In this document: in pieces, positions 18,652 through 26,837 of the stretch
Layout of the letters: every line of letters starts with the position of its first letter
Numbering within the stretch: the stretch's first letter is position 1
Assembly: GCA_040414495.1 (NCBI GenBank)
Contig: JBEDUI010000280.1
Span: 1-37,740 of the forward strand
Source of the DNA: DATAVB01 sp040414495
GTDB taxonomy: Bacteria; Actinomycetota; Actinomycetes; Mycobacteriales; QHCD01
Length of the DNA stretch: 37,740 bases
Reading direction: 5' to 3'
Program-made: the position numbers and the translations under genes
The notes under the pieces: model-generated
What the model saw: the letters and a program-made list of their open reading frames with translations, nothing else
The model's database searches: none
Told to the model about the DNA's origin: nothing

Positions 18652-19149
18652 TTAGTGGGCCAGTCGGAATGCGAGGTCGGTTTCCCATTTCGTCATGTCG
18701 GGCTGTTCACGCGGATCGGTGTGGTAAATCTCCAGCCGGCTGGCCCATTTCTGTGCCGGCCCGGATTCGGTCATGTCCCACGTCAGGTTCTGCTTGTCGG
18801 CCCATTCCAGCAGCGCTCTCGTCGCTTCCATCAGCTCGGCGGGATGACCGGTATGGTGCAGTGTGGCGTATCTGCCGGCGGGCAGGATGCCCCCGATAAT
18901 TCGTCCGTCGGCGGGAAGTTGCGTGGCGGTCGGCACGCCGACCTCGACCTCCATCTCGCGTTCCATATCGATCACGTTGTATTTCCAGAACGGTGGTCCG
19001 GCCGGCGTTTTCCCCTGCTGGCTCAGCCAGGCGAAGACCTCTGGATGCAACGTGGACAACACCGGTCCGATGTTCTGCATGGTTACGGACGACATTATCG
19101 AGACGTACGGCTGCTCATCGCGTTCGATGATGGTCGGTTCGCTCAGCAT
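18652..19149 (-). CDS. GyrI-like small-molecule-binding protein
   Basis: A 165-aa protein with the GyrI-like/AraC effector-binding fold: PTIIERDEQPYVSIMSSV at the N-terminus, ADGRIIGGILPAGRYATLHHTG in the middle, and LEIYHTDPREQPD.....TDLAFRL at the end. A strong GAGGAGG lies before the ATG at 19147-19149. It lacks a DNA-binding domain, so it is a stand-alone ligand-binding protein. It lies directly upstream of the P-loop kinase gene in a two-gene unit. The ligand is unknown. Confidence 0.85.
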   Translation of the reverse strand: MLSEPTIIERDEQPYVSIMSSVTMQNIGPVLSTLHPEVFAWLSQQGKTPAGPPFWKYNVIDMEREMEVEVGVPTATQLPADGRIIGGILPAGRYATLHHTGHPAELMEATRALLEWADKQNLTWDMTESGPAQKWASRLEIYHTDPREQPDMTKWETDLAFRLAH

Positions 19150-19206
19150 GAGGCCTCCTCGCCGCAGGTAGCTGCAGCCAGAATCATGCCCCTCCCTGAG
19201 GCAGGG

Positions 19207-21747
19207 TCAAGCCCGCTCCTGGGCGTAGAAGCTCCAGCATCCGGGGTCGACGTCGAAAACCGTCCCGCCATCGGGCATTGCGAACGGTTCGGGCAGTCGG
19301 AGCTGCGCCACCGTACCGACCGGAATCTCAACGTCGAGGCTGAAAGACCGGCCCTCGCGACGCCAGGAACTGGCCAACCGACCGTACGGCGTGAGCATCG
19401 ACGCGGCCGCCGCGGTCAGCTCGCCGGTCGGCACCGGTGCGATCAACGGCTTCTGATAGCCCACGGATCCGTCCTGCTGCCTGAGCCCGGCGAGGCGGGC
19501 GGTGAACCAGTCGTCGATCGCACCGAGCATGAAATGGTTCTGCGACAGGCCCCGGGTCGGCCCGTCCCAGGCCTCGGTCAATGCGGTCGCGCCGTGTTCG
19601 AGTTGGAATCCGTAGCTGGGCCAGTCGGTTCGGGCCGCGATACGGTGCACCACCTCGTCGGCGCCGGCAGCTGAGAGCACGCGAAATACCGCCGGAAGAG
19701 CTACTTCGCCGACCAGGAGGTGATCGCCCGCTCTTTCAATCGAATCGAGCAGATGCCCGATCACCCTGAGCCGCAGGCTTTCTGGCACCACACCCAGGTC
19801 CAGCGCGAACGCGTCGCAGGCCTGGCTGCCGCTGCCGTAGGAGGCGTTGCCGTCGAAGAACCGGTCATGGAATGCCCGTCCGATGTCGCCGGTCAGGGCG
19901 CGTATTTCGCGGGCGTCGCCGTCTTCGCCGAGTACGCCGGCGATCCGGGACAGCGCGTCGGCGGCGCGGTGATATCCCCACGTCGCGGCGACGGCCCGTG
20001 GTGTGGAGTCATCCAGCGTAATCCAGTCGCCGAGGCCGTAATCGAGAATTTTGTTGTCGGATTGGGATTGCAGATAGCGCAGGTACCGCAGCATATTCGG
20101 GTAATACGTCCGGAGCGTTTCGGTGTCGCCGTAAGCGCGGTACATCTCCCACGGCACAAGGATGATTGCCGCGCCCCAATTGGGGTCGTCCCGGAAACCG
20201 CCCTCGAATACCACGTACTCCGGCGCGATCCCTGGCACCAGACCGGATTCGGTCTGGGCCTCGGCGATACGGCGCATGATGTCCCGGTAGTACGCGCGCA
20301 CGTCGTAACCGCGGCTGACCACCGAGAACAGCAGGTGGTCCTGCTCCAACCAGCCCAGCTTTTCCCGGTGTGGACAGTCGGTGAGGACGCTGTACATGTT
20401 GCCCTGCACGGCCCGGTCGATGATCCGGTGAATGCCGTTGAACAGCTCATGGGAGCAGTCGAAATCGCCGGTCTTTTCATTGTCCGCCCGCAGCACGATG
20501 CCGGAAATGGCGCTGGTGCTGGCATTTTCGGGTAGTCCGTGCACCTGGACGTAGCGGAATCCGTGGTAGACGAACTGCGGATGCCAGGACTGCCGGCCGT
20601 CGGTGGTTGTGTAGACATCCTGGATCGGGCTGCCGGTGTGACGCTGCGAGACCTGACCGTCGGGTTCCAGCAGTTCGCCGGGCCGCAACGTGATCTGCCG
20701 CCCGGCGGGACTGTCCACGTGCAACAGTGGCCAGCCGGCGATGTTCAGGCCAAGGTCGAATACGTGCGCCCCGGCAACCGGCCGGGTGACCTGCCGGGTC
20801 TCGATCCGTTCCACCGGGCGGATGTGCGGCGCCGCCCGGGCGGTCAGCCTCGGTCTCCACCGGACCGTGACCGCTCTCGACCAAGCCGACCGGTCGCCCT
20901 CTGCTTCGTCCCAGCCGGACGGTGCGAGACCGGCGTCGTAGTCCTCGCCGCCGTACCAGTGCGTACGGGTCGTCGCGCCTAGCGTCGTCCGCCACGAGCT
21001 GTCCGAGCCGATCCGGTGCCGGGCACCATCCACTGTGGTCAGTTCCAGCTGGGCCAGGGCACGCGGCCGGGCAATGGTGCCGGTCAGTTTGGTGTATCGG
21101 TCGGGATCGTCGATGACGTGGGCGATTCCGGTTCCGAGGGCCAGGCCGAGGACGTTCGGCCCGTCCCGCAGCGCGGCGGTCACGTCGTAGCTGACGTAGT
21201 CAATGGTCCGGTCGAAGATGCTGTACGGCGGTTCCAGGGCGGCATCGGTGACCGGCTGACCATTGAGCGTCGCGACGTAAACCCCCACCCCGGTCACGTA
21301 CAGCCGCGCCGTCCGCACCGCTTGGGACACCGTGAATTCCTTGGCCAGCAGCGGAAGCGCGGCCGGATCGGGACCGTCCACCCAGGCCGGATGGGTGATC
21401 CAGGACGCGGTCCAGTCCGCCGGATCGAGCAGGCCGGTCTCGAAGCTCGCCGGGTCCGACCACCTTGATTCGACACCGTGGTCATCCCGCACCCGTACCC
21501 GCCAGAGCAACCGGGTTCTGCTGGCCAGCTGCTGGCCATACCTGACCCACGGTTCGGCCGATCGCACCCAGTCCGATTCCCACACCAGCGTGCTGAATTC
21601 CGGGTCGGGTGCCACCTGAACCTCGTACGCGGCCTGGGTACGCGACCTTTCCGCCCGTACCGCCCAGGACAGTGTGGGCTGCGGATTGCCCAGGCCGATC
21701 GGGTCGCGTAGATCGTCGGTACGCAGTCGCCGCACGGTCAGTGTCAT
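19207..21747 (-). CDS. Alpha-L-rhamnosidase, GH78-type
   Basis: An 846-aa protein. The N-terminal beta domain (PIGLGNPQPTLSWAV, then YEVQVAPDPEF) is followed by the carbohydrate-binding-like region typical of bacterial rhamnosidases and the (alpha/alpha)6 catalytic domain with TDCPHREKLGWLEQ near residue 460, carrying acidic residues expected for inverting GH78 catalysis. No signal peptide is seen, so it probably acts in the cytoplasm on imported oligosaccharides. The frame is open for 470 nt upstream, but family similarity begins at MTLTVRRL (21745-21747). It diverges from the GlcG-like gene. It should release terminal L-rhamnose; linkage preference is unknown. Confidence 0.88.
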   Translation of the reverse strand: MTLTVRRLRTDDLRDPIGLGNPQPTLSWAVRAERSRTQAAYEVQVAPDPEFSTLVWESDWVRSAEPWVRYGQQLASRTRLLWRVRVRDDHGVESRWSDPASFETGLLDPADWTASWITHPAWVDGPDPAALPLLAKEFTVSQAVRTARLYVTGVGVYVATLNGQPVTDAALEPPYSIFDRTIDYVSYDVTAALRDGPNVLGLALGTGIAHVIDDPDRYTKLTGTIARPRALAQLELTTVDGARHRIGSDSSWRTTLGATTRTHWYGGEDYDAGLAPSGWDEAEGDRSAWSRAVTVRWRPRLTARAAPHIRPVERIETRQVTRPVAGAHVFDLGLNIAGWPLLHVDSPAGRQITLRPGELLEPDGQVSQRHTGSPIQDVYTTTDGRQSWHPQFVYHGFRYVQVHGLPENASTSAISGIVLRADNEKTGDFDCSHELFNGIHRIIDRAVQGNMYSVLTDCPHREKLGWLEQDHLLFSVVSRGYDVRAYYRDIMRRIAEAQTESGLVPGIAPEYVVFEGGFRDDPNWGAAIILVPWEMYRAYGDTETLRTYYPNMLRYLRYLQSQSDNKILDYGLGDWITLDDSTPRAVAATWGYHRAADALSRIAGVLGEDGDAREIRALTGDIGRAFHDRFFDGNASYGSGSQACDAFALDLGVVPESLRLRVIGHLLDSIERAGDHLLVGEVALPAVFRVLSAAGADEVVHRIAARTDWPSYGFQLEHGATALTEAWDGPTRGLSQNHFMLGAIDDWFTARLAGLRQQDGSVGYQKPLIAPVPTGELTAAAASMLTPYGRLASSWRREGRSFSLDVEIPVGTVAQLRLPEPFAMPDGGTVFDVDPGCWSFYAQERA

Positions 21748-22003
21748 GCCGGTTTTCTTCTCCACCAGGTAAATGTGCACCAATGGGAGCATCACCACAG
21801 CATCGATCATCGGCCGATACCGGACGAAATATCTGCCGGTCGGGACCGTGGGTCCGGTGAGCTCGATGACGGGTCGTTCGGCGGTATTCGCCGGGCCGGT
21901 CTCGGCCGCATACTGGGTGACACTCGATCCGTTGGGTGGCCGGGGTCTGTCTGAACGGAGATTTCCGCGTAGCCGCCCGGATGCGTACATCAGGAGGCGA
22001 GAG
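21748..22003. promoter_or_regulatory. Divergent region between rhamnosidase and GlcG-like genes
   Basis: The 256-nt region must carry promoters for both directions. A 10-bp perfect dyad ATCGGCCGAT lies at 21809-21818, and AGGAGG at 21992-21997 is the GlcG-like ribosome binding site. No clear -35/-10 pair was recognised. Confidence 0.4.
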
Positions 22004-22408
22004 ATGTCCGACATTACGTTGTCCCAGGCGCAATCGGTTGTCGACGCCGCGTTGAAGAAATCCAGTGAAATAGGCACGTTGATGAACATCGCCGTCGTCG
22101 ACGTCGGCGGCAATCTGAAGTCGTTCGTCCGCGAAGACGGTGCCTGGATGGGAAGCATCGATATTTCCGTCAAAAAAGCGCGAACCGCTCGGATGTTCGA
22201 CATGAACACCGGCGACATCGGAGCGCTGTCCCAGCCCGGTGGGCCGCTTTACAACATCGAGGTCTCCAACAATGGCCTCATCACCTTCCCCGGCGGGATT
22301 CCGCTCAAGACCGGCGACGGACAGATCGTCGGGGCGATCGGGGTCAGCGGCAGCACGGTCGAGAACGACCACACGGTCGCTGAAGCCGGCGCCGGCGCGG
22401 TTATGTAA
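22004..22408 (+). CDS. GlcG/HbpS-family (heme-binding-like) protein
   Basis: A 134-aa protein of the GlcG/HbpS fold (PF03928 type): LSQAQSVVDAALKKSSEIG, then MNIAVVDVGGNLKSFVREDGAWMGSIDISVKKARTA, and a C-terminal GGIPLKTGDGQIVGAIGVSGS. No signal peptide, unlike secreted HbpS, so a cytoplasmic role is likely. AGGAGG at 21992-21997 fixes the ATG at 22004. It lies 93 nt upstream of fdhA on the same strand and is probably in its operon; proteins of this family often sit beside aldehyde or alcohol dehydrogenases. The exact function is unclear. Confidence 0.87.
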   Translation: MSDITLSQAQSVVDAALKKSSEIGTLMNIAVVDVGGNLKSFVREDGAWMGSIDISVKKARTARMFDMNTGDIGALSQPGGPLYNIEVSNNGLITFPGGIPLKTGDGQIVGAIGVSGSTVENDHTVAEAGAGAVM

Positions 22409-22501
22409 GCACCGAAATCAGGTCACTAACACCATTCCGCCGCCGCAGCCGGAACGGTGAACGGCGACGAGGCCACCCATCCCCCGCAGGAGGTCAACGT
22501 C

Positions 22502-23722
22502 ATGCCCGGCAACAAGGCTGTCGTCTACATGGGACGCGGACACGTCGAAGTACAGCCGATCGACTATCCGGAACTGGTTCTGAAGGACGGACCCGGCGTG
22601 GATAAGCTGAACGTGGGTCGCAAAGTCCCCCACGGGGTCATTCTCAAGGTCGTATCCACCAATATCTGTGGCAGCGATCAGCACATGGTCCGGGGCCGGA
22701 CAACCGCGCCCGAAGGTCTGGTTCTCGGCCACGAAATCACCGGCGAAGTGGTCGAGACCGGCCCGGACGTCGAATTCATCCGAACCGGTGATCTGGTGTC
22801 GGTCCCGTTCAATATCGCCTGTGGACGGTGCCGCAACTGTAAGGAACGCAAGACCGGAATTTGCCTGAACGTCAACCCGGCCCGGCCCGGATCCGCCTAC
22901 GGCTACGTGGATATGGGCGGATGGGTCGGCGGCCAAGCCGAATACGTCATGGTTCCGTATGCCGACTGGAACGTGTTGAAATTCCCCGACAAAGACCAGG
23001 CGATGGAAAAGATCCTCGACCTGACAATGCTGTCGGACATATTCCCGACCGGATTCCACGGTTGCTACACCGCCGGCGTCGGCCCGGGCTCGACCGTCTA
23101 CATTGCCGGTGCCGGCCCGGTCGGGTTGGCCGCGGCCGCGTCGGCGTTTCTGCTCGGTGCCGCCGTGGTCATGGTCGGTGACCTCAACAAGGAGCGGCTG
23201 GAGCAGGCCCGCAGCTTCGGCTGCGAGGGAATTGACGTATCGCAAGGCGATCCGAAGGATCAGATCGAGCAGATCCTCGGCGTTCCCGAGGTCGACTGCG
23301 GCGTGGACGCGGTCGGTTTCGAGGCGCGCGGGCACGGCGCGGATTCCAGTCACGAGGCGCCGGCGACCGTCCTGAATTCGCTGATGGACGTCACCCGGGC
23401 CGGCGGTGCGCTCGGTATTCCGGGGCTTTACGTGACCGGCGATCCCGGGGCGTCGGACGAGGCGGCCAGGCAGGGCGCGTTGTCGATTCGGATCGGCCTC
23501 GGCTGGGCCAAATCGCATTCGTTCGCGACCGGACAATGCCCGGTCATGAGCTATCACCGGGGTCTGATGATGGCGATCCTGCACGACCGCGTACAGATCG
23601 CGAAGGCGGTCAACGCGACGCCGATCCCGCTGGATCAGGCACCGCAGGGATACCAGGACTTCGACAAAGGGGCAGCCCGTAAGTACGTGCTCGATCCGCA
23701 CGGTACTGTGGCCGCCGCCTGA
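22502..23722 (+). CDS. fdhA: Formaldehyde dehydrogenase, glutathione-independent
   Basis: A 406-aa zinc-dependent medium-chain dehydrogenase closely following the Pseudomonas putida FdhA pattern: NICGSDQHMVRGRTT (catalytic zinc Cys), GHEITGEVVE, ACGRCRNCKERKTGIC from about residue 106 (structural zinc), GPGSTVYIAGAGPVGLAAAASA (NAD binding) and CGVDAVGFEARGHG. It oxidises formaldehyde to formate with NAD and without added glutathione. AGGAGGT before the ATG at 22502 sets the start; the open frame extends back to 22457. It follows the GlcG-like gene and is closed by a strong hairpin. Its location between rhamnosidase genes suggests it may handle C1 units released from plant polymers (inference). 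Confidence 0.93.
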   Translation: MPGNKAVVYMGRGHVEVQPIDYPELVLKDGPGVDKLNVGRKVPHGVILKVVSTNICGSDQHMVRGRTTAPEGLVLGHEITGEVVETGPDVEFIRTGDLVSVPFNIACGRCRNCKERKTGICLNVNPARPGSAYGYVDMGGWVGGQAEYVMVPYADWNVLKFPDKDQAMEKILDLTMLSDIFPTGFHGCYTAGVGPGSTVYIAGAGPVGLAAAASAFLLGAAVVMVGDLNKERLEQARSFGCEGIDVSQGDPKDQIEQILGVPEVDCGVDAVGFEARGHGADSSHEAPATVLNSLMDVTRAGGALGIPGLYVTGDPGASDEAARQGALSIRIGLGWAKSHSFATGQCPVMSYHRGLMMAILHDRVQIAKAVNATPIPLDQAPQGYQDFDKGAARKYVLDPHGTVAAA

Positions 23723-23732
23723 CCGAAGTACT

Positions 23733-23764
23733 GAATTGGCCCGTGCGTTGGCGCGGGCCAATTC
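23733..23764 (+). terminator. Strong hairpin after fdhA
   Basis: GAATTGGCCCG and CGGGCCAATTC form a perfect 11-bp stem around a 10-nt loop, starting 11 nt after the fdhA stop. There is no long T run, as is usual for actinobacterial terminators. It also rules out an early start for the next gene, whose open frame begins inside it. Confidence 0.75.
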
Positions 23765-23807
23765 GCTGCGAGAGCAAATGCGCGAGTGGACAGAGATTGG
23801 GGTTCAG

Positions 23808-24431
23808 GTGGCGCCGTACGATGTCAAACGCGAGCTGAAAGAGCTGTACGCACCCAAGAACACCGCGTGGGCCATTGTGGACGTTCCTGACCAGCAATTC
23901 ATCGCCATCGATGGCACCGGCAACCCGAATACCGCGCCCGCCTACGCCAGCGCGGTTCAGGCGCTTTACGCGGTCGCCTACACCCTCAAGTTCGCCAGCA
24001 AGCGGACGGCTGACGGCGACTTCGTCGTCGGTCCGCTGGAAGGACTGTGGTGGGCGGACCAGCCAGAGGCTTTCACCAGCGGCGACAAAGATGCCTGGAG
24101 CTGGACCATGCTCATCAGCATGCCCTCCTGGATCACCCAGGAGATGATCGAGGACGCCAAGCAGACCGCGCTGGCAAAGAAGAAACTCCCCGACATCTCC
24201 CAGCTCCGGCACCTGACTCTCCATGAAGGCCCCAGCGCTCAGGTGTTGCACGTCGGCTCATACGACGACGAAGCGCCCGTGCTGTACGAGCTGCATCACA
24301 CATATCTCGAGGCAAACGGCCTGCGGATGTCGGGCTTGCACCATGAGATCTACCTCGGCGACCCACGCAAGACCGCGCCCGCGAAGCTGAAGACAATCCT
24401 GCGTCAGCCAGTCGAACGGCTCAGCCGGTAG
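23808..24431 (+). CDS. GyrI-like domain protein
   Basis: A 207-aa protein of the larger GyrI-like family: YDVKRELKELYAPKNTAWAIVDVPDQQFIAIDGTGNPN at the start, GLWWADQPEAF, SWTMLISMPSWI and LHHTYLEANGLRMSGLHHEIYLGDPRKTAPAKLKTILRQPV at the end, matching full-length members. The start is taken as GTG 23808, because upstream codons belong to the fdhA terminator and homologues begin just before YDVK; ATG 23778 is an alternative. It probably binds a small amphipathic ligand. It ends 7 nt from the convergent glycosidase gene. Confidence 0.85.
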   Translation: MAPYDVKRELKELYAPKNTAWAIVDVPDQQFIAIDGTGNPNTAPAYASAVQALYAVAYTLKFASKRTADGDFVVGPLEGLWWADQPEAFTSGDKDAWSWTMLISMPSWITQEMIEDAKQTALAKKKLPDISQLRHLTLHEGPSAQVLHVGSYDDEAPVLYELHHTYLEANGLRMSGLHHEIYLGDPRKTAPAKLKTILRQPVERLSR

Positions 24432-24438
24432 CCGATTC

Positions 24439-26718
24439 TTAGAGCGCTTGCTGCAGACCTTCGCAGCGCACCACCCAACCGGCACTCTCATCGGGAAATC
24501 CCGGCGTAGGTCCGTCCGAACCGTCCCAGCCGCCGGCCATCATCGCGACCGCGTACAGCAGGGAACCGCTGCTGGGCAGGTACGGAAATGGCCCGCCGGT
24601 GGGTAGTCCGGTTTCAGTGAACTGGAATCGTTCGCCGTTGTGGGTAAGGAATTCCACCGCCTGCTCGGGTTGGCCGAGCCGCGCCGCGCACATGGCCAGC
24701 ATCGGGAAATCCCAGCCCCAGATCCGGTCGCGGTCCCATTCGGCGAAGATGCGTTTCGCGGTCGCCCGCATCACGGTCGGGTTCACGCCGTCACCGGGCA
24801 GCCACCCGAACAGCCCGCTCAGCGCGGGGTGCTCGAAGGTGTACCGCTCCCACATGTGCTCGATGCCTTGGTAGATAGCGTATTCGGCGTGCTCGACCGG
24901 TAGTGGCGCGAGCCGGTCGAGCACGTCGTCCCAGTGGGGCACCCGTGGTTGACCGAGGCGCTCCCGCCAGGTCTGGGCGATCCGCAGGCCAAATCGCCAG
25001 TACGCCAATTCGAACGCCGGATTGATGGTCTGCGCCGGGTCGGTATTTTCCGACACGATATGTACCGGTGGCCCGAGCACAAACCGGCCATCGCGCTCCA
25101 CGAGGTACGAGGCAAGAAAATCAGCCGTCGACGAGAGTACCGGCGCCCACCGGTCGAGCGTTTCCTGGCTCGGATGGGCACGATAATCCAATTCGGCGAA
25201 GAAAAAGACGTGCGGCTGCTGCCAGACCAGCAGGGCGTGGATTTCACCGGGTGATTCACGCCCGTCCGGTCCCGTGCATTTCGGCCACTTCGCGCCCTCG
25301 AATCCCTGTCGGCGAGCCCGATCCACCGCCGACGGCAGCAGCCGTTGATATATGTCGAGGCTGCGCCGCAGAATCGGCCACCGGCCCCACAAGGCCCAGT
25401 GCGCCGCGTGCCAGAAGTACATTTCGAAGTGGAATCGGCCGTTCCAACTGTTGTTGACCAGACCGGTTTCCTGCGGCGGCAGCGAGCCGGCCTCGTTTAC
25501 CGCCATCACGTACTGGGACAGCACAATGCGCCGCTCCAGCTCCAGTGCCCGCGGATCGGTGCTGCCGGCCAATTCGATCGCCCCGCCGCTGCACCAGAAT
25601 TGCGGCCAGTACTCCGCCGCCGCATCGCGGGTTTGGGCCGCGGTTGGCAACTCATCGATCGGGTCGGGCCCGAATGCCGCTACCAGGTCGACCTGCTCGG
25701 ACTGCCCGCCACCGAGCAGGTGCCGGTGCCGGAACACGTCGTCGCCGAGCCGCACCAGCCCTCCGTACGGAATGCGCACGGCATGCCGTTCGGCTCCCAG
25801 CTGGTATTCCAGGTCCAGGTCTCGACGCACCTCGGGCTCGGCCGGATGCCCGCCGAGCAGGTCACCGTCCACTGTGAACGCGAGGGTCTGGTTGCGCACC
25901 GCCGCGCCGGCCGCGGTGGTTACGTCGTGCTCGCCATAGGCGGCGCGGATGACCCGTAGTGTCCGCGGATCGGCGGCCAGGATCGGCTCGGTCAGCACCG
26001 CATCGCCGGCCCACGCCAGCTCGACGTGGTAGGCGGTGTCGTCGACGTCCCGGCGTAGCCGCGCCCGGCGGGAACCGAGACTGTCCACTGTGGTGCAATG
26101 CCGGCGGGGGCTGGCCCAGTCGCCCACCTGCCGCGCGAAATACCGGTCGTCGCCATCGGGAAAGTCCAGCAGCACAGACAATCGCCCAGTGGCCAACAAC
26201 GGAGAATGGATCGATACCGCGACCGCGTCGAGGTCCGGATGAGCGGTGGTGCGCACGTCGATCGGGACCCCGTCGAGCTCCACGTGGCTGGTCACCGTGC
26301 CGGTCCACAGATCGAGGTCCTGTCGGCAGTTGTCCAGATCGGACCCGACCGCCGCCGACCCGTCCGTTCGCAGCAACAACAGCCCGATCCGGCCCAGATT
26401 GAGCCGATGCGGATTGTCGCGTAGCCAGTCGGAGGCCACCGGCTGGTCCGGATCGACATCCTCGACCACGACCGACCGGCCATGGAAATCCCAGGCCCGG
26501 CCGCGGTAGGCGTCAATATCCGTACCGGCCGGCACCGGGTAACTGTGCCAGCCCCAGTCGGACAACGTGGCGAACGGTACGAACGTCTGCAGCCCGGTGA
26601 TGTCCATATTGAAGGCGAACCGGCCGTTGCCGACCTGGGTCGGCACCCGATAGTCCACAGTGGATCGCGTGACGTTGTGTCGCCGAACCAGGGAGCGCCG
26701 GTCAATCGCGCCAACCAT
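24439..26718 (-). CDS. Six-hairpin glycosidase-like protein, substrate unknown
   Basis: A 759-aa protein with an N-terminal beta-sandwich region (QVGNGRFAFNMDITGLQTF) and a C-terminal (alpha/alpha)6 region (SWNGRFHFEMYFWHAAHWALWGRW; EGAKWPKCTGPDG; WGWDFPMLAMCAARLG). This layout resembles GH65/GH95-like glycosidases, but no specific family signature could be confirmed. No signal peptide is visible. AGGAGG about 4 nt before the ATG at 26716-26718 supports the start over the open frame further upstream. It is flanked by two GH78 genes, with 119 nt to the upstream one, so the substrate is probably part of the same rhamnose-containing glycan. The catalytic residues are not assigned. Confidence 0.72.
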   Translation of the reverse strand: MVGAIDRRSLVRRHNVTRSTVDYRVPTQVGNGRFAFNMDITGLQTFVPFATLSDWGWHSYPVPAGTDIDAYRGRAWDFHGRSVVVEDVDPDQPVASDWLRDNPHRLNLGRIGLLLLRTDGSAAVGSDLDNCRQDLDLWTGTVTSHVELDGVPIDVRTTAHPDLDAVAVSIHSPLLATGRLSVLLDFPDGDDRYFARQVGDWASPRRHCTTVDSLGSRRARLRRDVDDTAYHVELAWAGDAVLTEPILAADPRTLRVIRAAYGEHDVTTAAGAAVRNQTLAFTVDGDLLGGHPAEPEVRRDLDLEYQLGAERHAVRIPYGGLVRLGDDVFRHRHLLGGGQSEQVDLVAAFGPDPIDELPTAAQTRDAAAEYWPQFWCSGGAIELAGSTDPRALELERRIVLSQYVMAVNEAGSLPPQETGLVNNSWNGRFHFEMYFWHAAHWALWGRWPILRRSLDIYQRLLPSAVDRARRQGFEGAKWPKCTGPDGRESPGEIHALLVWQQPHVFFFAELDYRAHPSQETLDRWAPVLSSTADFLASYLVERDGRFVLGPPVHIVSENTDPAQTINPAFELAYWRFGLRIAQTWRERLGQPRVPHWDDVLDRLAPLPVEHAEYAIYQGIEHMWERYTFEHPALSGLFGWLPGDGVNPTVMRATAKRIFAEWDRDRIWGWDFPMLAMCAARLGQPEQAVEFLTHNGERFQFTETGLPTGGPFPYLPSSGSLLYAVAMMAGGWDGSDGPTPGFPDESAGWVVRCEGLQQAL

Positions 26719-26837
26719 GAAGCCTCCTGTCCTCGGGCCTGCCGCGTGATTCACTCCTACACCGGACGGAAAAGCACCGTCAAACCCGATCCGCCCGAGC
26801 CGATCCACTGTGGACAGAAGGCATCAGTACGGGTTCC

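Noticed and set aside
21809..21818. ATCGGCCGAT dyad as a defined operator
   Set aside because: A 10-bp GC-rich palindrome is too short to claim without conservation; it is only noted in the intergenic entry.
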